DNA of 64,000 nucleotides from positions 986,501 through 1,050,500 of the forward strand of contig OU696573.1 in assembly GCA_916048095.2 (NCBI GenBank). The letters are read 5' to 3'. The translations under genes were made by a program, and so were the position numbers. Shown one piece after another: positions 53,601 to 62,404 of this stretch (position 1 is the first letter of the stretch; each line of letters starts with the position of its first letter). This DNA comes from Sacculina carcini. Its lineage: Eukaryota; Arthropoda; Thecostraca; Sacculinidae. Below the pieces are notes generated by a model. The model was not told where the DNA came from. It saw nothing but the letters and a program-made list of their open reading frames with translations, and searched no databases.

Positions 53601-56600
53601 GAAAGCCCAGAAAGTATATTTATTGTTTAGAAAGCCTTATAATCGTAGACATTTGAAGATCTTAGTTTGTTCACTGGGTAACCATGGCAACAGAGGTCTT
53701 GTAACCATGAAAATCACGTTTCTATGGCACAAACTATGAGTGATGAAAACTTGTGAAATCCTGGATTCACCCAGCTTCACTCCAACATCTCTGGGTGGGT
53801 GTTTCCAATAACTGTACGTTATCCTTTCTATCAAGCAGGAATTTGTTGTGCTGTGAACAGACCCACTTGCACAGGAAGTGTAGGGTGATACGGCAGGATG
53901 TACCATGAATAATGTGTATGTGTGTGTGTGTGTGTAAAGGTGAATAAGGCCAAACATGACTACCACTCTGCATGCAAACATCAACGAACTGTGTCCGTGC
54001 AGGAGAGAAACGCCACCGGAGATGATTCCCTGTCCTCGGAAGCGGTGAGTGTTGATGTATGATCGTTGGACTCCGTGGTGTAGTGGTAGCACACCCGTCT
54101 CACAAGCAGGAGGTCCGTGGCTCGAAACCAGCCAGAGGAGAATTTCCTTGGGTGAATTCTATAATCCAACAGTCCCTGTCTACCCAGCAGTAAATGATGG
54201 TACCAGATATCAGTCATGTGTTATGTCATGCATTCTGGGAGGTGGCCCTGTCTAATACGTCTTTCGTCCTTGTGGCGCCATAGCGTGGAGAGGGTCGGTT
54301 CCGCGGTGGCAGCGAGCTGCACGGGACACACCTGTGTTCATAAGCTTCGGCTTTTTTCCGTGTAGCAGCTGCCACTTGAGGCAGTTAACTTTTAATCGTC
54401 TATTCTAGTGCTGATGTCGTTCGTTGTGTCTTCCACTATGTTCCATGTTGCCTCCGTTCCTATTTCATAATATCCACTTCTTTTAACGTTTGAAGCTTTT
54501 GTTAATGTTGAACGATCATGCCATATAGAAGCATGTCTTCAATTGTGTAATGATTATTTAAACAATGTTTTCAATTCAATTGAATCAATGTGTACAGGTT
54601 TTGTGTTGTGCCTAGTTGAAAGTGTGTACGCATATATCTACCTGTTGTCTACCTGTCTGGTGTATATAGTCAGTGGCGGTGAGATCAGTGCGGTTATCAA
54701 TAACTCGCTCAGTTGAGTGGTGCCACAGTGGCTCGTGCGGTGCTGTTACGAAAGTGGACTGACAGCTAACCGGTCGAGATTTTCGTTGTTGTCTCACACG
54801 ACTACTAGGCAGCCAGTCAGTCAGCCACGCCCTCGGCAACATGTTGTTTCTAATCGGCCACCACCCGTGCTGCCGTCTCCCCACCTCTGTCTTGTCTTGC
54901 TCCCGCCCCTCTCTCTTTCTCCGGTCTGCCTCTGTGTTCGTTTTTGTGTGTTGTAATGTGAGGCGGGTGTGCGTGCGTGTATGGGCTGCTCGAAGTCACT
55001 GGTGTATTTCCCGCTGGTCACTTTTTCCTATCATTGCCTCTACTCTTTCGTCTTTATCTCCCTCACTCTTGCTCTGGTCGTGTATGTCTGATTGCGTTCA
55101 TCTTAACGAATCCTGGATAGAGGAGGTGTTGGTAGTTTTGCGCGTGTCAGTTTGAGTGGTGACATCCTCACCCTCACTTCTTGTAGAATACTGGTTCTTG
55201 ACCTTTTTCCACTGTGTTCGCACTATTTTCAAATGAGAAGTCAGTTCTCGCACCTTACAACTCCTGTTAGAAAAAAGACTGCTTTTCAGGGAAGTATATG
55301 AAGCATAGGCAAAAACATATTTTTTCTTCAAATTTCTCATGAATCCTTGCACCTCTTAAAACTAGTCTCACACCCCCGGTTAAGACCCCTTGTTGTAGAG
55401 CATTGTTTCTCAACCTTTTTTTTGCCATGACCGCCTTCAACACAATGCGAGTCCTTGTGATCCCCAGAAACATCCCTTGGCCCTGCTAGAAGTCCTTGTG
55501 GCCCCATATACACACATGGATCTTCTCGTTGCTAATTATCCACACTTCTACGACAACTTGTTTCAGCATATATTTTTCGTGGCTCGTGAGAAACATGGTA
55601 GCCTCCCATTTTTACAATTTGGTCCTATGGTTCTTCAAGGAAATCCCGTGACCCCCGGTTAAGAATCATTGTAGAGGAACCTCCATCCTGTTAGCATAGA
55701 GTTCGATGTTCCAGGATTATACCAGCTACATATTGTCACTACATATCGACTGGTTTAATGGATTTCTCGGTGTTGTTGTGCAAAATTCAGAAGTTGGCTC
55801 ATTAAGAAATGGGGAATCAGAGAAAACAGGTTACTGACCAATGATCTTTCTATAACCAGATCATGTGAGCCTTCTGGACCAATGTTTCTCAACGTGCGTA
55901 TATGACCCTCTTGGGGGCCATGAAATTCTTTTGAGAGGACTTAGGACCAAATTTAAAACATAGGGGCCACCAAATTTTTGTCAGGGGCCACGAAAAATTC
56001 ATGTTGAAAATGTGTATTCCATTAATGTCATCGATGTTGTACATTTCAATCTTGTGATCCGCCGATGTCTGTGTGTGCTCACTCCACTTGTACGCAGGGT
56101 CACGGTGTTGTTTTGATGGTCAGTGGAAATATTCACCGACGTACAAGAGCTCTGGATAATTTGAGACGCGACTATCCATGTGTATATGGGGCCACAAGGA
56201 CTTCTAGGAGGACCACTGACTGTATCTGTGGAGCCACAAGAACTCGCATCGTGTTGAAGGGGGTCATGAGAAGGGCCGGTTGTTCTAGACATTGTACACA
56301 TCAGCCTAAGAACGCTTCATGTGTGTGTGGTTGTGTATGTGAGGAGGTGGATGCGTGTGTGTTGGCGGTTGTATATCTGTGTACGTGCATGAGTTTGTGT
56401 GCCTGCGTTTTTCTGTCCAGTGCACGTGAGATCTACCCTGTAATTATCTGGCGTGTGTGCATGTATGTGCATGTGTGTGTGTGTGCGTGTGTTTATATGC
56501 ACATGATGGCGAAAGTGGTGTTTTTGCTGTACTGGTGGAGCATCTCGTTGCTTCTCACGTGCATTTCTCTGATGATTTTATCTGTCGATTGATTGCATTT

Positions 56601-57779
56601 TCTCACGATGTAATTAATTGAATACCAATGTTTATTTCTTGTTCAGGAATTTTTGTGTGCATGCATCATGGTGTAATAATATAATACTGGAATTAGGCTA
56701 ATTATTTCGCGAAATATTCACACGAATACGAGCGTGCAGCATGGTTAGAATTGACCAACAGTGTGGCTTTATGCTAAAACATTGTGTTCAAACGTTCTGT
56801 CGTGTTTTTCAACAAATTTACTACCGTAGTGTTATTACTGTACACTAGTGGTTCTTTTTTAGTGTTCGCAACATTTCCAATTCAGCAGTCATTTCCCGCA
56901 TCCCCGACGTAATAACAAACATTTTGTATTCATTATCCATTCGTATAACTTTAAGTTACTTCAAGCTGCTTCATTTCTTTTCCAGAAAAAATATAAAACA
57001 TAGGTAAAACACATCTATTTTTCTATTTTTCACAGGAATCCTCGTATTCCTTTAGGAACCTGACTCGCACCTTCTAGGGGTGCGGTCACCCACGTTTAAG
57101 AGCGCGTGCTGTACCCCGGTCACATCCAGCAGGGGATGGGGAAATCATGCTGGCTCGGATTTGTATTTGTGCTCCATTTGAAGCCATATGCAGTCTTGCA
57201 GACTCCTAATGTGTGCTCTGTGGTGCTTCACATGCTGTCTGTCTGTGAACCGTTCCCTGTCGAACATCTGAGTTTGTGCCATTGATTTGCGACAGTCTAC
57301 TAGTGCATGTGCTTGGTGTTGACTGGCTTCTTTGGGTGTGGCATGTATTGTGGATGTCCGGTTGCTCTGTGTGTTCTAGTTCTGTGTGTGCGGCTGTAAT
57401 CCTCTTAAACAACATGATCCTCGCAAATCCTCTGCAATTCGCCCGTGTCACCAACATATTTGTACATGCCCCTGTTCATCTCGACAACCTGGACAGCTTC
57501 CTTCCTCTTTTGCTTATTGCTTGATTACTTATTCGCTTGTGTCCAGATGAAGAAGTTGAACGATCGCGTTCTGAAGGCGAAGGACGAGGTGTCGCGCACC
57601 AAGGGTCGCTACGAAGCTGCTCTGAGGGACCTGGGCGACTACAATGGCCAGTATGTCGAGGACATGCGGTCCGTATTCGAGCGATGTCAGCAAATGGAGA
57701 TGTGTCGACTGGAATTCGTGCGACAGTCACTACTGGCACTGCAGAAATGTCTCAACATCTCTGCCGATGACACGTCAGT

Positions 57780-57845
<66 letters not shown>

Positions 57846-60355
57846 TGCGACATTATTGCTTCATAGGCTGTTTTATTGTGTTCATTGAACGATTAAAGAG
57901 GTGGTGTGTCATCACATGTATTGTCCTCTATTTCTTCCTCACCAAAGTGAGACGAATTAGCCATTCACATCACTCATAGCTTCTGCAATAATCAGCGTTA
58001 AAAGATACATTTGGTTGTTGCCTATGTCACATTAACTGGAAGCATTCATGGTCGATTTATGCTCATGTATTCCATTCAAGCTTATTTTATTGTCTGATTA
58101 AACAAGTTTGAACATGTTTGAACATGTTTGCGCGTGCAGGTTGTCTCAAATATACTCCGAGTTTGATGAGACTATTATGGCGGCCGACAAGGATAATGAC
58201 CTGATGTGGTGGAGCAACAACCACGGTGTCAACATGCCCATGAACTGGCCGTCCTTTGAGGTCAGGTCATGTCATGTCACTGTGTCTGTAATGTGAAACG
58301 TTCAATATCAGTATATGTATATTTACGGTTTGTGTATTTGATATTGTTGGTTGTGTGCAAATATGCACGAGCGTGTTAGATTGACAGCTATATCGCACTA
58401 TTTTCCTCTTCGTAAACAATTATACCCGTTTTTTTTGGTATTTCATCCTGTATACTGCGTATCATGCTGGTTTATCTTGTAATTTCCGCTGCATATCTCG
58501 CAACGTTTACAGTTGATTTTGTGGTATTTTTGAAGTTCACGAGGATATGAGCTGAAGAATCATGCGATGTAATCATTATTTTTAGTATTTATCAAGGACA
58601 CAATGGGTGTCTGGGGCTTATATTATACATCAGAAATGCCTAGACGGAATATAAGCTCAACAAAAATGCATGAACACATAACATCAATGTTTTATTTTGA
58701 TCATTGCTTCTAGCGATCCTACCTGGAGAATTCCACAGACTGCGTACCGCGGCTAGAGACGAAAATGAATGTTGTAGAACTGAGAATAGTTTAGATCTGA
58801 TAACTGAATCACACAACTGCGCATGTTTGTGTCACTGTTTGAGTCCAATAATATCGTGCATTACGCTCAAAGGATACTTTGTGCTGCTGCACGAATGATA
58901 TCAGTCACGTACGCTTGATTTCACGTGACAAGCGTTCTTTTGTGCCTCCTTTCATTGTGCGGGTTGATTTCACATAGCATTGTACGGGTTTAATTCAGAA
59001 TCCAAACGATATAGTGTGAATTGTGAATAACAAACTATAAATATTCATATCTTTATCCAATTCAGCCCGAATTGATGGTAATTTTTTTGCGCTGCACTGA
59101 TTGCAAATTTTCTAAATGTCATTGAGTTCATTTGTGTCTGTTTACCCTATCTTCTCCTAAACCGATTTTGATGAAACTTGGTCCCTAGGGATAAAATGGA
59201 TGCAAGAAGGTAATAGGCTAGGCTTTGTTGACCTCTTATTGCTAGGTGTATCTTCTGGTCCCAAATTATTTCATCATTTTGCTTCTTCTTTACCCTCTTA
59301 TGTAATCTGTCCATAATGTGTAGTTGGTTTAGGATATCAAGGCCGAATTGGGGGTATGCAGCTTTGGATCTGGTTTGTGGCCAGACAAAGCTGCACGTCT
59401 ACTTAATTAATATTTATTTCTTCCATAATGTAACGTAAATGTAAGCATTCTACACGCGGGTTTATGTAGAAACTGAGAGTATTGAAGCAGTTTTAGGTGG
59501 TCGGTTTATATGCAATGCAGGATTATACTGCAGTCTTTATGGTTCTCAATCTTTAGCCTGACATTTTCCATTGTTTTTTCTTTATTTCTTGTCATATATT
59601 CACGTGATATATGTTCACGTGCACTCTTACAATGACCGCCTCTTGTACTCAAATTACACTAGTTTCTATGTCCGGTTGATTTTGCAGTTTTTAATCAAAC
59701 CTAAAACGTCTCACCCGTTCCTTTTGCCTGTCATTAAATCATGCTTGTATGTTTGTGTGTGCGTGTGTGTGTGTGTGTTCGATATTACACGATGGTAGCC
59801 GGGCTAATAGAAGCCCGGTGTGTCCGTTTCAACACGACGCATACACTAGCGGTCATTGCCCCCGATTTGCACGCGCTTCTCTCGTGCTAATACATCGAAC
59901 TGCACCTGTGTTGTCCTGCGGAACCTGTGGCTTTGTTCCGCTCCCCAAATTATCGTCAATTGTTTTACTTTTAGTTTGAATAAATGTGACAATTCACGAG
60001 AGGGGCGTCGAGCAAATATAAATTAGGATAAAATGAACAAATTCTTGGCCGAACTGAGAAAGAAAGCTTATTTATCTGTTCATTCGGAAATGCTATAAGA
60101 CGTTGTTGGTCATGTCTGTATCATGTCTTGTTTGTTCCACTTCATATCAATACTTTTTGTGCTATTCACAAAGATTCAGTCAACTTTTCAAGTCAGTTTT
60201 GTTGTTGTGTTTGTGCGTGTTGTAGGACTACAGCGAGGAATTCAGGGATATATCGTCGGGACGCAACAAGAAGGACGTGATTGGTGATGGCACCATCACT
60301 CTCATTCATCAACGAACTGTGTGCGATGATCTACCGGTAATCACGCACTGACACG

Positions 60356-60398
<43 letters not shown>

Positions 60399-61356
60399 AT
60401 AGACTTTCAGACCAGTTAAATCAGTTTCTATCTATATAACAAGATAGAAATACAAACGGGGTAATAACAAATCTATTACCTATCTTAGTATCTATTTATT
60501 ACCTATATAATCTATTACCTACCTATAGTAACCTATCTTCCTTGAAATTCCCAGTATTTCACACACTATCCAGTCTTTCTTTAAATGCTCCTACGCTGTT
60601 AGCTCCTACAATATTCTCCCCAGTAACTGATTCCAGACATCAACACACACCTGTATATGGTAAACTATACTTCCTAACATAGTGTACGTCTGTGCGTGTG
60701 TATGTGTGTATGTCAGGATTATAACACGGTGACGCGTCTGACCTCGACTACCACCACCAGTAACCTCCCTCACAACCAACAACAACAACATCATCAGCAA
60801 CGTAGCAGATCTCAGAGTCGAGACTCAGCCTGCTCACCTCCACGACTCAACAACAAACACCTCAAAAACATCACCTCAACACACATCAACAACAACAAGA
60901 GTAACAGCGGCGATAACAATAACATGAACCACTCGTCGCGACTTGGGCTCGGCTCCACTGGTTCCACAAACGTCCGCCAGATGTCGGGAGATTCGGCCAT
61001 TCCCAGCATTTCCAACAGGTCACATTTCACAACACGTGCGTTTGTATGTGTGTGTGTTTGTATGTGTTTGCATGTTTGTGTATGTGTGCTTGTGTGTGTG
61101 TAAGTGTTTGTGTGTGTGTTTGTGTAAGTGTTTGTGTGTTTGTATATGTGTGTGTGTGTGTGTGTGTGTTTGTTTGTGCGTGTGTTTGTATGTGTGTGAG
61201 TGTGTTTGTGTGTGTGTATGTAAGTGTTTGTGTGTATGTGTGCGTGTTTGTGTATATGTATGTGTATGTGTGTGTTTGTGCCTGTGTTTCTCTTCTAAGG
61301 TCTTCTATCCTTTTCGCATAATCAAGAGATTCACTAAAAGTGGTCAAGGAAAAGCA

Positions 61357-61399
<43 letters not shown>

Positions 61400-61532
61400 A
61401 TATCATTGAAAAAGCCAGCCCCCAAAAAACGTTTATGTTTTGGTGCATGTTTGTATGTGTGTGTGTGCTTGTATATTTGCGCATATATATAAGTTGATGT
61501 CGGTTTAATTTTGAGCGCATGTTCATATGTGT

Positions 61533-61564
<32 letters not shown>

Positions 61565-61852
61565 CCTGGCAGCGATGACACGGCCACCGACGATTGCTGG
61601 GACGATGAGGACCACCAGCGCCACTTAGCGGCTGAGAATTCGTCAAGTTGCGGCGGTGACAGTATAGATGGCAGCAGTGGCGTGGCGGTGAGAGCATTAT
61701 ATGATTACACGGCGGCCGAAGACGACGAACTAACATTCGTGGCCGGTCAGAGTTTGTATAAACTGGGCGAGCCAGACGACCAGGGCTGGTGCCAGGGACG
61801 TCTCAATGGCCGTCTGGGTCTCTACCCGGCCAACTATGTTCAACCCATCTAG
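39383..61852 (+). CDS. PACSIN: PACSIN/syndapin: F-BAR and SH3 membrane-bending adaptor
   Basis: Nine coding exons (39383-39599, 43174-43322, 52809-52892, 53940-54044, 57547-57773, 58140-58260, 60226-60336, 60717-61018, 61573-61852) give 531 residues, with all phases matching. Residues about 15-300 form the F-BAR domain, which dimerises and curves plasma-membrane and endosomal membrane. Family landmarks are [40 protein letters not shown] and [10 protein letters not shown]. Residues about 302-475 are a variable linker: Q/N/H-rich (NQQQQHHQQ), serine-rich, then acidic CWDDEDHQ. Residues 477-529 are an SH3 domain with ALYDY, DDELTF, GWCQGR and GLYPANYV intact, which in this family binds proline-rich dynamin and N-WASP. 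No NPF motif is visible, so EHD-protein binding is not predicted. The start is fixed by an upstream in-frame stop. Confidence 0.96.
39792..39945 (+). repeat. 24-bp minisatellite in PACSIN intron 1
   Basis: About six units of TTCCTTCACTATCACGAGG plus a variable 5-base spacer. The unit length is a multiple of three, and several frames on both strands stay open (PSLSRGLI on +, LVIVKES on -). It lies about 190 bases after exon 1 and is probably not translated. Confidence 0.9.
40100..40334 (-). mobile_element. hAT-type miniature element, left end lost
   Basis: It ends GGTTGAGAAATACTG, the reverse complement of a CAGTATTTCTCAACC terminus. It is collinear with 56088-56270 (ATATTCACCGACGTA, then GGGGCCACAAGGACTTCTAG). 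It lies in PACSIN intron 1. Confidence 0.6.
40360..40740 (-). mobile_element. Possible tRNA-like SINE fragments
   Basis: On the minus strand, GGCGGTTCGAAATC (near 40375) and GAGTTCAAACCCC (near 40675) resemble RNA polymerase III B-boxes, with A-box-like TGGCTTAGGTG and TGGTAAGCAC at suitable distances. No complete element is visible. Confidence 0.25.
41091..41450 (+). mobile_element. LINE 3' end: reverse transcriptase C-terminal 119 codons
   Basis: An open frame contains [39 protein letters not shown] and [18 protein letters not shown] before TAA. This is the conserved end of non-LTR retrotransposon polymerases (thumb-side helix, G-x-LWN motif, terminal F-K-x-x-L helix). Catalytic motifs are absent because the copy is 5'-truncated. 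It is the longest intact LINE coding remnant here, in sense orientation within PACSIN intron 1. Upstream frame breaks show that it is dead. Confidence 0.8.
43174..43322 (+). CDS. PACSIN: PACSIN coding exon 2
   Basis: Completes codon 73 and codes residues 74-122 ([20 protein letters not shown] to QWQKDNYHR). The acceptor is (TG)n-TTAG. The donor AGG|GTGAGC is followed within a few bases by (CA)n. Intron 2 (9486 bases) holds a fold-back element, a hAT element, long CA and TG arrays and two X-box-like or repeat items. Confidence 0.95.
44463..44605. mobile_element. Small fold-back element, copy 2
   Basis: ATACGCCTACGCTTCAGTCC on the left is complementary to GGACTGGAGCGTAGGCGTAA on the right. The loop contains TTAGGTTAGGCAAGG. 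It is the same family as 27045-27165. Confidence 0.75.
45038..45275. mobile_element. hAT-type miniature element
   Basis: The left end CGTGGTTCTCAACCTTTTTG is complementary to the right end CAGGTTGGGAACCACTG. It is 238 bases and non-coding. No convincing 8-bp duplication was seen. It lies in PACSIN intron 2. Confidence 0.65.
47296..47345 (+). repeat. Dispersed 'GGCTCATTAAGA' repeat, copy 2
   Basis: AAGTTGGCTCATTGAGAAGT and GGGGAATCAGAGAAAAAAAG match copies 1 and 3. Confidence 0.5.
49077..49135 (+). repeat. (CA)29 microsatellite
   Basis: Uninterrupted CA array inside PACSIN intron 2, about 100 bases after a (TG)n at 48960-48980. The pair could form an internal intron hairpin. Confidence 0.95.
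50629..50666 (+). repeat. (TG)19 microsatellite
   Basis: Uninterrupted TG array in PACSIN intron 2. Confidence 0.95.
52008..52021. promoter_or_regulatory. RFX X-box-like site in PACSIN intron 2
   Basis: GTCACCATGACAAC fits GTNRCC-AT-RRCAAC half-site spacing with one weaker position. Regulatory use is unproven. Confidence 0.25.
52809..52892 (+). CDS. PACSIN: PACSIN coding exon 3
   Basis: Residues 123-150, [20 protein letters not shown] then PWIKLLTK, in phase 0 at both ends. It covers the wedge-loop segment of the F-BAR domain. Compared with the vertebrate pattern QxMGGFKE it has YMMQFKE, one residue shorter. The acceptor is TTTGTGTGTGTGTTTTGCAG. Confidence 0.95.
53678..53691. promoter_or_regulatory. 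RFX X-box-like site in PACSIN intron 3
   Basis: GTAACCATGGCAAC is a near-perfect X-box palindrome and resembles the intergenic site at 37431. Confidence 0.35.
53940..54044 (+). CDS. PACSIN: PACSIN coding exon 4
   Basis: Residues 151-185, [20 protein letters not shown] then [15 protein letters not shown]. It aligns with the AxxAHHAACKEEK helix of known PACSINs. The acceptor is unusual, (TG)n-TAAAG. The downstream GTCCGTGCAG at 54002 could act as an alternative acceptor in frame, but would delete the conserved helix. Confidence 0.92.
54069..54390 (+). mobile_element. tRNA(Val)-derived SINE, near full length
   Basis: GACTCCGTGGTGTAGTGGTA and GGCTCGAAACC give A- and B-boxes, with CAC at the anticodon position. 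The body is collinear with the copy at 36954. It is inserted 25 bases after the donor of PACSIN exon 4, in sense orientation. Confidence 0.85.
55189..55392. mobile_element. hAT-type miniature element A (tandem pair)
   Basis: Ends TACTGGTTCTTGACC and GGTTAAGACCCCTTG (imperfect inverted repeats). It is flanked by TTGTAGAA (55181-55188) and TTGTAGAG (55393-55400), a 7 of 8 target duplication. The interior resembles 56846-57108 (AACATAGGTAAAACA against GCATAGGCAAAAACA). Confidence 0.75.
55401..55668. mobile_element. hAT-type miniature element B (tandem pair)
   Basis: It starts CATTGTTTCTCAACC and ends GGTTAAGAATCA, flanked by TTGTAGAG on both sides (55393-55400 and 55669-55676). The left duplication is shared with element A. 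It is the same subfamily as 34213-34670. Confidence 0.75.
55790..55838 (+). repeat. Dispersed 'GGCTCATTAAGA' repeat, copy 3
   Basis: AGTTGGCTCATTAAGAAATG and GGGAATCAGAGAAAACAGG match copies 1 and 2. Confidence 0.5.
55880..56282. mobile_element. hAT-type miniature element C
   Basis: It begins CAATGTTTCTCAACG and ends GAAGGGCCGGTTG, flanked by TTCTGGAC (55872-55879) and TTCTAGAC (56283-56290), 7 of 8 identical. Its interior is shared with 40100-40334. Confidence 0.75.
56846..57108. mobile_element. hAT-type miniature element D
   Basis: The ends TAGTGGTTCTTTTTTAG and CGTTTAAGAGCGCGTG are imperfect inverted repeats. The flanks CTGTACAC (56838-56845) and CTGTACCC (57109-57116) are 7 of 8 identical. 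It is a relative of element A. Confidence 0.7.
57547..57773 (+). CDS. PACSIN: PACSIN coding exon 5
   Basis: Residues 186-260 and two bases of 261: [60 protein letters not shown] and onward to NISADD. This is the long central F-BAR helix. The donor AC|GTCAGTCACATACACAC runs straight into (CA)n; the preceding splice sites are conventional. Confidence 0.95.
57785..57843 (+). repeat. (CA)29 array at the 5' end of PACSIN intron 5
   Basis: Starts 12 bases after the donor and occupies about a sixth of the 366-base intron. The intron's other end is rich in TGTTTG/GCGTG rather than pure TG. Confidence 0.95.
58140..58260 (+). CDS. PACSIN: PACSIN coding exon 6
   Basis: Completes codon 261 and codes 262-301: [40 protein letters not shown]. 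This is the C-terminal F-BAR part with the family's NHGxxMxMNWPxFE signature. The acceptor is GTTTGCGCGTGCAG and the donor GAG|GTCAGG. Intron 6 (1965 bases) holds nothing recognised except an AACCGATTTTGATGAAACTT stretch near 59160 that has the look of an old repeat. Confidence 0.95.
60226..60336 (+). CDS. PACSIN: PACSIN coding exon 7
   Basis: Residues 302-338, [20 protein letters not shown] then [17 protein letters not shown], in phase 0 at both ends. It aligns with the EEWSxDLNR...KKxTDGVTLT segment after the F-BAR core. The acceptor is TTGTGCGTGTTGTAG. The donor CCG|GTAATC is followed by CA repeats from 60357. Confidence 0.92.
60357..60395 (+). repeat. (CA)n array at the 5' end of PACSIN intron 7
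   Basis: Begins about 20 bases after the donor. The intron ends TGTGCGTGTGTATGTGTG before ATGTCAG, so both ends of this 380-base intron carry complementary repeats. Confidence 0.95.
60559..60690 (-). mobile_element. LINE 3' end: frameshifted reverse transcriptase tail
   Basis: Minus-strand frames give [11 protein letters not shown] and, after one frameshift, [16 protein letters not shown] and stop, the VVxVWNxLP...SVxxFKxRLD ending of many LINE polymerases. It is inserted antisense inside the small intron 7. Confidence 0.7.
60717..61018 (+). CDS. PACSIN: PACSIN coding exon 8 (low-complexity linker)
   Basis: Residues 339-438 and two bases of 439. The linker opens [18 protein letters not shown], continues with Q/H, R/S and N/K-rich runs ([25 protein letters not shown]) and ends [11 protein letters not shown]. 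There is no NPF motif. It is disordered by composition. Donor ACAG|GTCACA. Confidence 0.9.
61036..61570 (+). repeat. TG-rich intron 8 of PACSIN
   Basis: Most of this 554-base intron is (TG)n with TTTG, TATG and AAG variants, including (TG)19 at about 61361-61398. A TG array runs up to CCTGGCAG at the acceptor. Confidence 0.9.
61573..61852 (+). CDS. PACSIN: PACSIN coding exon 9 (acidic motif and SH3)
   Basis: Completes codon 439 and codes 440-531 plus TAG. It has an acidic [10 protein letters not shown] stretch, a Ser/Gly spacer, then the whole SH3 domain from [19 protein letters not shown] through [10 protein letters not shown] to [12 protein letters not shown]. The protein ends two residues after the SH3 fold, as in other PACSINs. 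Confidence 0.97.
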
Positions 61853-62019
61853 CAAGCGAGTGTGGCGCCCTCTATATAATGAACATTCACTGATGTCTGA
61901 TGTGTGTGTGTGTGTCGAGAAAGCCAGAATGAGGCTGGGCTATAGACATATATTCAGGTGGCAATATCATATTTGTGTGTGTTTTTCTGTTTATATTAAA
62001 AATATGTGTGTTTATTTGA

Positions 62020-62025
62020 AATAAA
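62020..62025 (+). terminator. PACSIN polyadenylation signal
   Basis: AATAAA 168 bases after the stop codon, followed by a TGTTTG-rich downstream element. Confidence 0.65.
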
Positions 62026-62029
62026 TATC

Positions 62030-62365
62030 ATATGTTACGCTGTTTGCCGTTGGTTTTTGATGTTTGTATGTTTTTGTTTGTGTTTTGTTCGCTGTCGTGT
62101 GATGTTTGTTGTCACTGTTTTTTGTGTGTTTTTCGCTCGTGTTCTGTGTGTGTGTGTGTGTGTGTATACAAGTGTATGGGCAAGCGGTAATGATTTTTAT
62201 ACGCTTTGAGGTATGCAGCGTTATACCTTGGTGCATCATATGTGGTCTTATACACCTTGTGAGTAGATCGTATGAGCAAAATTCATACACGTGGGATCAT
62301 ATCTTGAACACAATATTTATTCTAGCTTTGGTGCACTTATGTGTGTGTGTGTGTTTGTGTATGTT

Positions 62366-62404
<39 letters not shown>

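Noticed and set aside
59157-59215. AAACCGATTTTGATGAAACTTG stretch in PACSIN intron 6
   Set aside because: It has the feel of an old interspersed repeat, but there is no second copy in the window and no termini, so I do not annotate it.
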